49,519 nt of DNA. It comes from Halothiobacillaceae bacterium (GTDB taxonomy: Bacteria; Pseudomonadota; Gammaproteobacteria; Halothiobacillales; Halothiobacillaceae). The stretch spans positions 1 through 49,519 of the forward strand of contig SDAY01000004.1 in NCBI GenBank assembly GCA_006212015.1, given 5' to 3'. A model generated the notes under the pieces. The model saw nothing but the letters and a program-made list of their open reading frames with translations. It had not been told where the DNA came from and did no database searches. The translations under genes and the position numbers were made by a program. Shown in pieces: positions 26,949-35,629 of this stretch. The stretch's first letter is position 1; each line of letters opens with the position of its first letter.

Positions 26949-27725
26949 TCAGCGGCTCAGGCGCGCGTAGGCCGAGTGGTTGTGGATGGACTCGAAGTTC
27001 TCCACGTCCACGCTGAAGCCGTGGATGCGCGGTTCCTCGCCCAGCGCGTGGGCCACGTCGCGGATCATGTCCTCGACGAACTTGGGGTTCTCGTAGGCGC
27101 GCTCGGTGATGTGCTTCTCGTCGGCGCGCTTGAGCAGGCCGTACAGCTCGCAGGAGGCCTGCGCCTCCAGCCGCTGGATCAGCTCGGTCAGTGACAGGTC
27201 GGCATCGGCCTGCACGTCCACGCGGATGTGGGAGCGCTGGTTGTGGGCGCCGTACTGGGAGATTTCCTTGGAGCAGGGGCACAGGCTGGTGACCGGCACC
27301 TCGACGCCCATGGTCACGTGCGTCGCCTCGCGGTCGCCGAAGGCGGACAGGCGGGCGACGTAGTCCATCAGGCTGGAGACGCCCGACATCGGCGCGATCT
27401 TGCGCACGAAGAAGGGAAAGCTCATCTCGATGCCGCCCTCGTCGGCTTCGAGCAGGACCAGCATCTCGCGATGCATGTCCGCTATCAGCGGGGCCGAGAT
27501 GGCGCGCGGCGCATCGCCCAGCAGGCCGACGAAGCGCGACATGTGCGTGCCCTTGCGGTCGTGCGGCAGGTTGACGGTGAAGCTGCAGGTGGCGACGGTG
27601 GACTGGCTGGAACCGTCGGGCTCCTGGACCACGAGCGGGTGGCGCAGGCCCTTGATGCCGACCGCGTCGATGGCGATGCGGCGGGTGTCGATCAGGCCCT
27701 GGATGTCCGGAATGGCTGCGCTCAT
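26949..27725 (-). CDS. folE2: GTP cyclohydrolase FolE2 (type IB)
   Basis: Converts GTP to 7,8-dihydroneopterin triphosphate, the entry to folate and queuosine synthesis. FolE2 does not strictly need zinc and often backs up FolE1 in zinc shortage. The 258-residue product shows the characteristic SLCPCSKEIS segment with active-site C149, the following HNQRS (161-165), and the tunnelling-fold glutamate in FESIHNHSAY near the end. The ATG at 27725 overlaps the queD stop (ATGA), so the product of FolE2 and its user QueD are translationally linked. It is the last gene of the run from xseB. Confidence 0.95.
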   Translation of the reverse strand: MSAAIPDIQGLIDTRRIAIDAVGIKGLRHPLVVQEPDGSSQSTVATCSFTVNLPHDRKGTHMSRFVGLLGDAPRAISAPLIADMHREMLVLLEADEGGIEMSFPFFVRKIAPMSGVSSLMDYVARLSAFGDREATHVTMGVEVPVTSLCPCSKEISQYGAHNQRSHIRVDVQADADLSLTELIQRLEAQASCELYGLLKRADEKHITERAYENPKFVEDMIRDVAHALGEEPRIHGFSVDVENFESIHNHSAYARLSR

Positions 27726-28111
27726 CGGTCGTTGGTCTCTCTGTAGGTCACGCAGGCGCGGTCCGTCTCCCACAGGGTGACGGCGCTGACCTGCTGGTGT
27801 TCGCCGTTCAGGCGCTGGGCCACCTCCTGGTAGAACCAGGCGGCGATGTTCTCGGCGGTGGGATTGATCCGATCGAACGGCGGGATGTCGTTCAGGTAGG
27901 CATGGTCGAGATGCTCGGCCACCTCGCGCGCGGCGCGCTTCATCGCCTTGAAGTCCACCACCATGCCGACGTCATTGAGGCGCGATCCGGTGACCTCCAC
28001 CTCGACCTTCCAGTTGTGGCCATGCATGCGGGCGCAGTTGCCGGGATAGCCGTGCAGCTGATGGGCGGCGGCGAATTCGGCGTGGACTTTGAGGGTGTAT
28101 TGGGCGGCCAT
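27722..28111 (-). CDS. queD: 6-carboxytetrahydropterin synthase QueD
   Basis: Converts dihydroneopterin triphosphate to 6-carboxy-5,6,7,8-tetrahydropterin, an early step of queuosine tRNA modification. The 129-residue protein carries the zinc histidines H17, H30 and H32 and the catalytic cysteine C26 in C-x3-HGH, the QueD/PTPS signature. I chose the ATG at 28111 since it gives MAAQYTLKVHAEF, the normal family start. It follows dxs after 29 bp and overlaps folE2, forming a GTP-to-queuosine-precursor pair. Other queuosine genes (queC, queE, queF) are not in the window. Confidence 0.94.
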   Translation of the reverse strand: MAAQYTLKVHAEFAAAHQLHGYPGNCARMHGHNWKVEVEVTGSRLNDVGMVVDFKAMKRAAREVAEHLDHAYLNDIPPFDRINPTAENIAAWFYQEVAQRLNGEHQQVSAVTLWETDRACVTYRETNDR

Positions 28112-28140
28112 GGTGGTTCGGGATGGGCAAAGCGGGGATG

Positions 28141-29997
28141 TTAAGGGCGCGTGTCGCGTGAGGCAAGCAAGGCCCTGATTTTTATCAGGATACCCTCGGC
28201 ATCCAGGCCATAGTGGCGGTACAGCTCGGCCTGCGTGCCCTGCACGGTGATGACGTCCGGCAGGCCGATGCGCAGCACGGGCACGGCCAGCCCCTCCTCG
28301 CACAGGGCCTCCAGCACGGCACTTCCGGCGCCACCCATCAGGGCATGATCCTCGATGGTCACCAGTTGCGTGTGACCGGTCGCGGCCTCGCGCAGGGCCT
28401 CGCGGTCGATGGGCTTGACGAAGCGCATGTCGATCACGCTGGCATCCAGCGCTTCGGCGGCCTTCATCGCCTCGTGCAGCAGGGGGCCGAAGGCGAGGAT
28501 GGCGATGCCCTGGCCGCGTCGGCGCCAGATGGCCTGGCCGATGGTCAGGGCCTCGGTAGCCCGGCTGACCATCGCGCCGCAGCCGGCGCCGCGCGGGTAG
28601 CGCACGGCGGCCGGGCCTTCATGCGCAAGCCCGGTGTTGAGCATGCGATGGCATTCGGCCTCGTCGCTCGGGGTCATCAGCAGCATGTTGGGCACGCAGC
28701 GCAGGAAGGCGAGGTCGTACAGGCCCGCATGGGTGGCGCCGTCCGCGCCCACGAGGCCTGCGCGGTCGATGGCGAACAGCACGGGCAGGTTCTGCAGGGC
28801 GATGTCGTGCACGGCCTGGTCGTAGCCGCGCTGCAGGAAGGTGGAGTAGATCGCCATGACCGGCTTCATGCCGGCGGCGGCCAGCCCGCCCGCGAAGGTC
28901 ACGGCGTGCTGCTCGGCGATGCCGACATCGTAATAGCGCTCGGGGAAGCGCATGGAGAAGTCCACCATGCCCGATCCTTCGCACATGGCGGGGGTGACGC
29001 CGACCACCCGGTCGTTGCGTTCGGCCGCCTCGCACAGCCAGTCGCCGAACGCGCTGGTGAACGTGCTGGCGCTTTTCGCGGGCGTGGCGGGTTCGATCTT
29101 GTAGGGGTTGAACCGGCCGACGCCGTGGAAGCGCACCGGGTCGGCCTCGGCGGGGGCGTAGCCGCGACCCTTCTGGGTGACCACATGCAGCAGGCGCGGG
29201 CCGGTCTGTTCGGTCAGGTTGCCAAGCACCTCGATCAGGGTGTCGAGGTCATGGCCATCGACCGGGCCGACATAGCGAAAGCCGAGCTCCTCGAACAGCG
29301 CGCCCTGGGTCAGCATGCCCTTGACCTGCTCGCGTGCCCGGTGCACCAGCTGGCTGCCGGGCAGGACATCGAGCAGCTGCTTGCCGCCTTCGCGCACCCG
29401 GTTGTAGGTGCGGCTGGTGATCAGGCGGGCGAGGTGCCTGTTGAGCGCGCCGACGTTGGGCGAGATCGACATGGCGTTGTCGTTCAGCACCACCAGAAGG
29501 TTGGCGCGGCCTGCGCCGGCATGGTTGAGCGCCTCGAAGGCCTGCCCGGCGGTCATGGCGCCGTCGCCGATGACGGCCACGGCCTGGTGCGGCAGGCCCT
29601 GCATCCTGAAGGCCTTGGCGAAGCCCAGCGCGGCGCTGATCGAGGTGCTGGAGTGTCCCGCGCCGAACGGATCGTAGGGGCTCTCGTCGCGCTTGGTGAA
29701 ACCGGACAGGCCGCCGAACTTGCGCAGGGTGGACATGGCCTCGCGGCGACCCGTGAGGATCTTGTGCGCATAGGCCTGGTGGCCGACGTCCCAGATCAGC
29801 GCGTCGTCGGGAAGGTCCAGCACGCGATGCAGGGCGAGGGTCAGCTCGACCGTGCCAAGGTTGGCGGCGAGGTGGCCGCCGGTGGATGAGACACTGTCGA
29901 TAAGGAAGCCGCGCAGTTCGGTCGCGAGGTCGCCGAGCTGTTCGGCTGACAGCGCCTTGAGGTCGGCAGGGGTGTGAATGGATTCGAGCAGCTGCAT
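28141..29997 (-). CDS. dxs: 1-deoxy-D-xylulose-5-phosphate synthase
   Basis: Thiamine-diphosphate enzyme joining pyruvate and glyceraldehyde 3-phosphate, the first step of the MEP isoprenoid pathway and a precursor for PLP and thiamine. The 618-residue length is normal. It shows [15 protein letters not shown] (70-84), [10 protein letters not shown] (112-121), the ThDP/Mg motif GDGAMTAG (144-151) with N-D-N (172-174), and the transketolase pyrimidine-binding domain with [16 protein letters not shown]. ispA lies 6 bp upstream, the common gammaproteobacterial order. Confidence 0.98.
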   Translation of the reverse strand: MQLLESIHTPADLKALSAEQLGDLATELRGFLIDSVSSTGGHLAANLGTVELTLALHRVLDLPDDALIWDVGHQAYAHKILTGRREAMSTLRKFGGLSGFTKRDESPYDPFGAGHSSTSISAALGFAKAFRMQGLPHQAVAVIGDGAMTAGQAFEALNHAGAGRANLLVVLNDNAMSISPNVGALNRHLARLITSRTYNRVREGGKQLLDVLPGSQLVHRAREQVKGMLTQGALFEELGFRYVGPVDGHDLDTLIEVLGNLTEQTGPRLLHVVTQKGRGYAPAEADPVRFHGVGRFNPYKIEPATPAKSASTFTSAFGDWLCEAAERNDRVVGVTPAMCEGSGMVDFSMRFPERYYDVGIAEQHAVTFAGGLAAAGMKPVMAIYSTFLQRGYDQAVHDIALQNLPVLFAIDRAGLVGADGATHAGLYDLAFLRCVPNMLLMTPSDEAECHRMLNTGLAHEGPAAVRYPRGAGCGAMVSRATEALTIGQAIWRRRGQGIAILAFGPLLHEAMKAAEALDASVIDMRFVKPIDREALREAATGHTQLVTIEDHALMGGAGSAVLEALCEEGLAVPVLRIGLPDVITVQGTQAELYRHYGLDAEGILIKIRALLASRDTRP

Positions 29998-30003
29998 GGG
30001 GAC

Positions 30004-30891
30004 TCAGGCCTGCCGCTCGACGATGTAGCGGGCCAGTCCGCGCAGGGTCTCCGCCCCGGCGAGGCCTTCCAGCGCGGCCTCGGCCTCGTCGCGCAGGCGC
30101 AGGGCGAGCGACTGGGCGGCGTCCAGACCGAGCAGGCTGACATAGGTGGGCTTGTTGGCGGCGGCGTCCTTGCCCCGGGTCTTGCCGATCACCGCGCTGT
30201 CGCCGGTCACGTCCAGCACGTCGTCGCGCACCTGGAAGGCGAGGCCGATGGCGCGGGCGTAGTCCTTCAGGCGGGAATGGAGGGCCTCGTCCGCGCCTCC
30301 CGCCAGCGCGCCCATGCGCACGCTGGCCTCGATCAGGGCGCCGGTCTTCATGCGGTGCATGGCCTCAAGACCGACCAGGTCGAGGCCCTGGCCAACGGCA
30401 GCGAGATCGAGCGCCTGCCCGCCCGCCATGCCCAGCGAGCCGGATGCGCGGGTGAGGGTTTCGATCATCCCGAGGCGCGTCTCCGCCGAAAGGCCGGGGG
30501 CGGTGCTGAGGGTCTGGAAAGCCAGGGTTTGCAGGGCGTCACCGACCAGGATGGCGGTCGCCTCGTCATAGGCGCGGTGGCAGGTCGGACGGCCGCGGCG
30601 CAGGTCGTCGTCGTCCATCGCGGGCAGGTCGTCGTGGACCAGCGAATAGGCGTGGATCAGCTCCAGCGCGCAGGCCGGGGCGTCGAGCGTTTCGGCGGGC
30701 GCACCGGCAAGCGCGCCGGCGGCATGGACCAGGAAGGGGCGCACCCGCTTGCCGGGGCCCAGCGCGGCGTAGCGCATGGCCTCATGCAGGCGGCCAGGCG
30801 CGGCGTCGGAGGCTGGCAGGGCGCGATCAAGCGCGGCTTCAACCCGGATGCAAGCGGCCTTCAGCGCGTGTTGCAGGGGCTCAGCGTGCAT
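30004..30891 (-). CDS. ispA: Farnesyl diphosphate synthase
   Basis: Makes geranyl and farnesyl diphosphate from IPP and DMAPP. The 295-residue product has GKRVRP (47-52), the first aspartate-rich motif DDLPAMDDDD (87-96), and the second, FQVRDDVLD. The two residues between the aspartates of the first motif mark a bacterial-type short-chain synthase. I chose the ATG at 30891, which overlaps the end of xseB by 11 bp; it gives the normal N-terminus. It sits between xseB and dxs. Confidence 0.96.
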   Translation of the reverse strand: MHAEPLQHALKAACIRVEAALDRALPASDAAPGRLHEAMRYAALGPGKRVRPFLVHAAGALAGAPAETLDAPACALELIHAYSLVHDDLPAMDDDDLRRGRPTCHRAYDEATAILVGDALQTLAFQTLSTAPGLSAETRLGMIETLTRASGSLGMAGGQALDLAAVGQGLDLVGLEAMHRMKTGALIEASVRMGALAGGADEALHSRLKDYARAIGLAFQVRDDVLDVTGDSAVIGKTRGKDAAANKPTYVSLLGLDAAQSLALRLRDEAEAALEGLAGAETLRGLARYIVERQA

Positions 30892-31159
30892 CGTCGTCCG
30901 TGACGAAGGGCTCGATCTGGCCGGTCCTTGCACTGAGGATGTCGACCCGTTGTTGTGCGCTGGCGAGCATGCCCTGGCAGGTGCGGGTCAGTTGCACGCC
31001 ACGCTCGAAGTCGCGCAGCGAGGCCTCCAGCGACTGCTCACCCTGCTCCATGCGCTGCACCACCGCCTCAAGCTCCTTGAGCGAGGCCTCGAAAGCGGCG
31101 AGGTCAGGCTGGGCCTGGTCGGGTTCGGGTTCAGCCGTTTTACGGGGACGGGTCGCCAT
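30881..31159 (-). CDS. xseB: Exodeoxyribonuclease VII small subunit
   Basis: Small subunit of the XseA-XseB single-strand exonuclease. The 92-residue protein has the family core FEASLKELEAVVQRMEQGEQ followed by SLEASLRDFERGVQL, a helical hairpin. I chose the ATG at 31159 (MATRPRK), giving the usual size; an earlier in-frame start would add 22 residues with no family character. The order xseB-ispA-dxs is conserved widely in gammaproteobacteria. Confidence 0.95.
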   Translation of the reverse strand: MATRPRKTAEPEPDQAQPDLAAFEASLKELEAVVQRMEQGEQSLEASLRDFERGVQLTRTCQGMLASAQQRVDILSARTGQIEPFVTDDDAR

Positions 31160-31221
31160 GCTGCTCGGGATCGATGGAAGTAAAGCCCGTGATTCTATCA
31201 CGCAAAGGATGCGCTTATCGT

Positions 31222-31758
31222 TCACCAGATCAGCGAGAAATCAAGGCGGATCCGGCACTTGCCAAGGTCGAAGTCGACGGTTTCGGTCCCGACATCGGCC
31301 AGCTTGATGTAGCGGCCCTCGAACAGGACGAAGATGCGGACGGTACGGTCCTCGGGCGCGACCATGGCGTAGTACTTCACGCCTTCGCGCTCGTAGATGG
31401 CGAACTTGGTGTTCTGGTCCTTGAGCGCTGTGGATTTGGACAGCACCTCGAAGATCAGCACCGGGGCGCGGGTGATATAAGCGCCCTCGACCGGGTGGCA
31501 GACCACGAGGTTGTCCGGCTGGAGCACGGTGTCCTCGGCGATGCGCCAGTCGACCGGGAGCAGGGCGCGGCATTCGTCACATTCATCCAGTGCCTCGTCG
31601 AGCAGACGGGCGATCTTGCTGCTGACCGACGGGTGGGCGATGGATGGCGCGGGCGACATGGCATGGGGGATGCCGTCGATCAGCTCCCAGCGGCCTTCCC
31701 ATAGCCTGTAGTCGTCGTAGGTGTAGTGCGGCAGGTCGAAGCGTTGTGCGTGGCCCAT
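31222..31758 (-). CDS. Uma2-family (DUF820) PD-(D/E)XK nuclease-like protein
   Basis: The 178-residue protein belongs to the Uma2/DUF820 group, which has a restriction-endonuclease-like fold and an unproven role; many copies are abundant in cyanobacteria and scattered elsewhere. The family layout is visible: Y-T-Y-D-D-Y-x-L-W-E-G near the start, WELIDG, then D in QPDNLVV and E in LIFEVLSKST with a later KYYAMVAPEDRTVRIF strand. The start at 31758 has GGAG 8 nt upstream; an in-frame ATG 27 bp earlier lacks a ribosome-binding site. It stands alone between radA (74 bp) and xseB (62 bp) on the same strand. Confidence 0.85.
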   Translation of the reverse strand: MGHAQRFDLPHYTYDDYRLWEGRWELIDGIPHAMSPAPSIAHPSVSSKIARLLDEALDECDECRALLPVDWRIAEDTVLQPDNLVVCHPVEGAYITRAPVLIFEVLSKSTALKDQNTKFAIYEREGVKYYAMVAPEDRTVRIFVLFEGRYIKLADVGTETVDFDLGKCRIRLDFSLIW

Positions 31759-31832
31759 CTTTTGGCTCCGAGGCGGACAGTGCATGGGATTCGATATTAA
31801 CGCGCCGGACCGGATTTGGCGCGCACGACGCG

Positions 31833-33194
31833 TCAGAGCAGCCCCAGCGCCTCGGTCAGGCGGGTCACGCCGTGCAGTTCCATGCCCTTGGGGACGTCGC
31901 CCTGCAGGTTGGCTTTCGGCACGATGGCGCGCTTGAAGCCGTGCTTGGCGGCCTCGCGCAGGCGTTCGAGACCATGGGGCACGGGGCGTAGCTCGCCTGC
32001 AAGGCCGACCTCGCCGAAGATGATGGTGTCGGCGGGCAGGGGGCGGTTGCGCAGGCTGGAGAGCGCGGCGCAGAGCAGGGGCAGGTCGGCGGCGGTCTCG
32101 CTGATCTTGACTCCGCCGACCACGTTGATGAACACGTCCTGATCGAACATGGCGATCCCGCCGTGACGGTGCATGACCGCCAGCAGCATGGCCAGGCGGT
32201 TCTGTTCCAGACCCAGGGTGACGCGGCGCGGCTGGCCGAACGGGCTTTCGGAGACCAGCGCCTGGACCTCGACCAGCAGCGGGCGCGTGCCCTCGCGCGT
32301 GACCATGATGACGCTGCCGGAGACCGGCTCCTCGTGGCGCGAGAGGAAGATGGCGGAGGGGTTGCTGACCGGCTTGAGGCCGTGCTCGGTCATGGCGAAC
32401 ACGCCGATTTCATTCGCCGCGCCAAAGCGGTTCTTCACCGCGCGTACCAGGCGGTAGCGGCTGCCGGGCTCGCCTTCGAAATACAGCACGGTATCGACGA
32501 TATGCTCCAGCAGGCGCGGCCCGGCAATCGCGCCTTCCTTGGTCACATGGCCGATGATGAAGACGCAGATGCCGCGCTGCTTGGCCATGCGCGTGAGCAG
32601 GGCGGCGGCTTCGCGTACTTGCGAGACCGAACCGGGGGCGGCGGTGAGCTTGTCGGAGAACAGGGTCTGCACCGAATCGACCACCATCACGCCGGGGTTG
32701 AGCCGTTCGGCCTGCTGCACGATGCGCTCGACCGAGGTTTCGGCCAGAAGCTGCAGGTCGGCGGCTTCGAGGTTGAGGCGTTGGGCGCGCAGGGCGATTT
32801 GCGCCAGCGATTCCTCGCCGGTGACGTACAGGCCGGGCAGGGTGGATTGCAGGGCGACCAGGGTTTGCAGCAGCAGGGTGGATTTGCCGATGCCGGGGTC
32901 GCCGCCCAGAAGGATCACCGAGCCCGGCACCAGCCCGCCGCCGAGCACGCGGTCGAGTTCATCCATGCCGGTGGGCAGGCGCGGGGTGTCGGCCAGCTTC
33001 ACTTCGCCGAGACGGCGCGCTTCCTGCGCGCCGGCGTACTGCATGATCGCGCGCTTGGCCGGACCTGAAGCGCCGGGCGCGGCCTGTTCGGCCAGGCTGT
33101 TCCAGGCGCCGCATTCGCCGCACTGGCCGGCCCATTTGGGCGAGGTCGCGCCGCATTCGGCGCAGACGTACTGGGTCCTGGGTTTCAGTGCCAT
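31833..33194 (-). CDS. radA: DNA repair protein RadA
   Basis: Promotes branch migration and processing of recombination intermediates. The 453-residue length is typical. It has an N-terminal zinc finger (C11-x2-C14 ... C25-x2-C28), the Walker A GDPGIGKST (98-106), the KNRFG motif of RadA/Sms proteins, and a C-terminal Lon-protease-like domain (about 270-453). The ATG at 33194 gives MALKPRTQYVCAECG, the canonical start. It follows the CNNM gene after 10 bp. Confidence 0.97.
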   Translation of the reverse strand: MALKPRTQYVCAECGATSPKWAGQCGECGAWNSLAEQAAPGASGPAKRAIMQYAGAQEARRLGEVKLADTPRLPTGMDELDRVLGGGLVPGSVILLGGDPGIGKSTLLLQTLVALQSTLPGLYVTGEESLAQIALRAQRLNLEAADLQLLAETSVERIVQQAERLNPGVMVVDSVQTLFSDKLTAAPGSVSQVREAAALLTRMAKQRGICVFIIGHVTKEGAIAGPRLLEHIVDTVLYFEGEPGSRYRLVRAVKNRFGAANEIGVFAMTEHGLKPVSNPSAIFLSRHEEPVSGSVIMVTREGTRPLLVEVQALVSESPFGQPRRVTLGLEQNRLAMLLAVMHRHGGIAMFDQDVFINVVGGVKISETAADLPLLCAALSSLRNRPLPADTIIFGEVGLAGELRPVPHGLERLREAAKHGFKRAIVPKANLQGDVPKGMELHGVTRLTEALGLL

Positions 33195-33204
33195 GGCATG
33201 CCCA

Positions 33205-34485
33205 TCAGGGTTCCAGCTCGGTGGCGTGTTCGAGCGACGACCACAGGCGCGCCTGCTCCACCACCTTGCGGGCGATGCGGGTGACCTCGACCGTGCAGCC
33301 GTACATGTCCAGCCGCACGCCGACATCCGGCAGCTCCTGCAGCTGCTCGAGGATCAGGCCACTGAGGGTGTTGGCGGTGTCGGTCGGCAGCTCGGTGCCG
33401 AGCCGCTTGTTGATCTCGCGCAGCGGGATCTGGCCCTCGATCAGGTAGCTGCCATCCTCCTGCAACTGGATGCCCATGCATTCGTCGGTGGGTTGGGAGG
33501 TGAATTCGCCGACGATCTCCTCGAGGATGTCCTCCAGCGTGACCAGGCCGAGGATGTCGCCGTACTCGTCGACGACCAGGCCCATGCGCTTCTTCTCGCG
33601 CTGGAAATTGAGCAGCTGGGTGTGCAGCGAGGCGCCCTCCGGCACGTAGAAGGGCGCCTCGACCGACTTCACGAGCGTCTTCAGGGTCAGTTCGCCCTTC
33701 TGCACGATCGGCAGCAGGTGGCGCAGGTTGACCGTGCCGACGATGTGTTCGAGCCCGCCGCGATGGACCGGCAGGCGGCTGTAGGGGGTCGAGCCGATGG
33801 TGCGCAGGATGTCGTCCCAGTCGGAATCAAGATCGATGCCGCCCATCTCCTGGCGCGGCACCATGATGTCCTCGACCCGGGCTTCCTCCAGATCGAGGAT
33901 GCCGAGCAGCATGGCCTGGTAACGCTCGGACACCAGCCCGCCGGCCTCGCCCAGCAGGGTGCGCAGCTCCTCGCGCGAGATGTCGTGGCTGCGCGCGGAG
34001 GTGACGCGCACGCCGAACAGGCGCAGCAGTCCGTTGGACAGCAGGCCGACCGCCCACACCAGCGGGCCGAGAACCTTCTGCAGCCCGGTGTAGACATAGG
34101 CCGCGGGCCAGGCGATGCGTTCGGGATGCAGGGCCGCCATGGTCTTGGGCGCGACCTCGCCGAAGATCAGCAGGGTCAGGGTCAGGATGCCCGCCGCGAT
34201 GGCGATGCCGGCCTCGCCGAACAGGCGCATGAAGATCAGGGTGGCGAGCGTGGAGGCCAGCACGTTGACGAAATTGTTGCCGAGCAGGATCAGGCCGATC
34301 AGCCTGTCGGGACGTTCCAGCAGGCGCTGGGCGAGGATGGCTGCGCGGCGCCCCTGCTGGGCGAGATGCCGCAGGCGGTAGCGATTGAGGGTCATCAGGG
34401 CCGTTTCGGAACCCGAGAAGAAGGCCGACAACATGATCAGGCCGATGAGCGCGCCGATCAGGGCGCCGAGGGATATGTCGTCCAA
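33205..34485 (-). CDS. CNNM/CorC-family membrane protein with CBS domains
   Basis: The 426-residue protein has a DUF21/CNNM membrane domain (about 7-195, with FFSGSETALMTLNRYRLRHL and IFGEVAPKTMAA), a CBS pair (about 210-330) and a C-terminal CorC/HlyC domain (about 340-420). Relatives take part in magnesium or cobalt export or tolerance; E. coli YfjD is the positional match beside ypjD. The start is TTG at 34485 (family-typical MDDIS): no ATG or GTG gives the conserved N-terminus, and a clear ribosome-binding site is not visible. It lies 55 bp after ypjD. Confidence 0.92.
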   Translation of the reverse strand: MDDISLGALIGALIGLIMLSAFFSGSETALMTLNRYRLRHLAQQGRRAAILAQRLLERPDRLIGLILLGNNFVNVLASTLATLIFMRLFGEAGIAIAAGILTLTLLIFGEVAPKTMAALHPERIAWPAAYVYTGLQKVLGPLVWAVGLLSNGLLRLFGVRVTSARSHDISREELRTLLGEAGGLVSERYQAMLLGILDLEEARVEDIMVPRQEMGGIDLDSDWDDILRTIGSTPYSRLPVHRGGLEHIVGTVNLRHLLPIVQKGELTLKTLVKSVEAPFYVPEGASLHTQLLNFQREKKRMGLVVDEYGDILGLVTLEDILEEIVGEFTSQPTDECMGIQLQEDGSYLIEGQIPLREINKRLGTELPTDTANTLSGLILEQLQELPDVGVRLDMYGCTVEVTRIARKVVEQARLWSSLEHATELEP

Positions 34486-34540
34486 GAAGGATGCGCGGGT
34501 AGTGGAATCAGTCTGGATGATAAGGCATTGGCATGATCAA

Positions 34541-35359
34541 TCAATGACTGATGCCCAGCACCCACTCCAGCACGATCTTGCTGCCGAAGTAGGCCAGCAG
34601 GAGCACGCCGAAGCCGCTGAGGGTCCAGCGCACCGCGGTGCGGCCGCGCCAGCCCATGAACAGGCGGCCGAGCAGCAGGGCGCCGAACACCGCCCAGGAG
34701 ACGATGCTGAGGACGGTCTTGTGGACCAGGTGCTGGGCAAAGATGTCCTCCAGATACATGAAGCCGCTGGCCAGCGCGAGGGTCAGCAGGATGAAGCCCG
34801 CGCCGATGAAGCGGAAAAGCAGCGTTTCCATCAGTTCGAGCGGGGGCAGGATGCGCGACATGGCGAGCGGGCGGCGCTCGTGCAGGGCGCGGTGCTGCCT
34901 GGCCAGCAGCAGAGCCTGCAGCGCGGCCAAGGTGAACAGGCTGTAGGCCAGCACGGACAGAAGGATGTGGGCCTCCAGGGCCGGCTGGGTGCCCACCAGG
35001 TTGCGCGGCGCGGTGGGCCAGGCCAGCTGTGCGCCGAGCGCGAGCATGGTCAGCGGGAGCACGGCGAGGGCGAGGTTCTCCAGCGGCTGGCGCAGGCTGG
35101 ATGCCAGCACCAGCAGCAGGGTGACCAGGCCGGACAGCGACAGGGCCTTGAGCACGCCCAGGTCGAGCCCCTCGTCGATGCAGGCGCAGCTGGCCAGGGT
35201 TCCTGCATGCAGGACGGCGCCAAGGAAGGCGATGGCCATCGCAGCCCGCTTGGAGGGCGATTCCCCGGCGCGCAACAGGCCGATGCGCCGCCACAGCAGC
35301 AGGGCGGCGATGGCATAGGCGATGAGGGCGGTGATTCCGAATCCGAGCGAGGCGGACAT
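34541..35359 (-). CDS. ypjD: YpjD-like inner membrane protein, cytochrome c assembly (CcsA/CcmC) fold
   Basis: The 272-residue protein has eight likely membrane helices and belongs to the CcmC/CcsA/YpjD group. Conserved histidines such as the one in ALEAHILLSVLAYSLFTLAA and the later HLVHKTVLSIVSWAVFG (a tryptophan-containing helix) fit the fold, although YpjD itself is not a proven haem handler. Its gene usually sits divergent from ffh and upstream of the CNNM gene; here the CNNM gene is present but ffh is not, and a hairpin cluster occupies the upstream side. Confidence 0.88.
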   Translation of the reverse strand: MSASLGFGITALIAYAIAALLLWRRIGLLRAGESPSKRAAMAIAFLGAVLHAGTLASCACIDEGLDLGVLKALSLSGLVTLLLVLASSLRQPLENLALAVLPLTMLALGAQLAWPTAPRNLVGTQPALEAHILLSVLAYSLFTLAALQALLLARQHRALHERRPLAMSRILPPLELMETLLFRFIGAGFILLTLALASGFMYLEDIFAQHLVHKTVLSIVSWAVFGALLLGRLFMGWRGRTAVRWTLSGFGVLLLAYFGSKIVLEWVLGISH

Positions 35360-35379
35360 GGGCTATTCCTTGAGTAACG

Positions 35380-35625
35380 CGCTCAGAGGCTGTGAAGAAA
35401 TCGTAGCGAGCGCCCCGAACAGGATGCTGAAAAACCTCATCCATGAGTTTTTCGGCCATACCAAGTCCGGTACACGCCCGGACTTGCCATGCGAAAATCA
35501 ATCACTTACGTGATTGATTTTCGTGCGGGACATCCATGTCCCGCCTTAGCAGGCTGCTGAAATAAGTATTTCAGCAGCCTGCGAGAGCTGCGTTGGGGCG
35601 CGCAGTAAATTAATTTACGATTTCC
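35380..35625. mobile_element. Hairpin-cluster element resembling a MITE
   Basis: Within about 250 bp of gene-free sequence are outer imperfect inverted ends (AAATCGTA 35398-35405 against TACGATTT 35616-35623; GCGCCCC 35410-35416 against GGGGCGC 35595-35601). Inside are five consecutive hairpins: 35426-35456, 35463-35485, 35492-35523 (perfect 14-bp stem, TTAC loop), 35525-35544 (perfect 9-bp stem) and 35549-35582 (perfect 16-bp stem). A 14-bp palindrome GTAAATTAATTTAC (35605-35618) follows. The left edge carries the 17-bp sequence CGCTCAGAGGCTGTGAA, repeated exactly at 45407-45423. No transposase is encoded. Confidence 0.65.
35549..35582. repeat. Perfect 16-bp-stem inverted repeat
   Basis: GCAGGCTGCTGAAATA, AG, then the exact reverse complement. 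It is the strongest single hairpin of the 35380-35625 cluster. It lies just after the end of the FAD-linked oxidase gene, so could stop or stabilise that transcript, but no T run follows on either strand. Confidence 0.9.
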
Positions 35626-35629
35626 TAGT

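Noticed and set aside
26414-27194. Open frames across the gene-free region before folE2
   Set aside because: They begin inside the bamC terminator or the repeat units and run antisense into folE2; no protein family is visible.
35426-35582. Hairpin cluster as a CRISPR array or as ordinary terminators
   Set aside because: The units differ from each other and are not direct repeats with spacers, and none has the T run of an intrinsic terminator.
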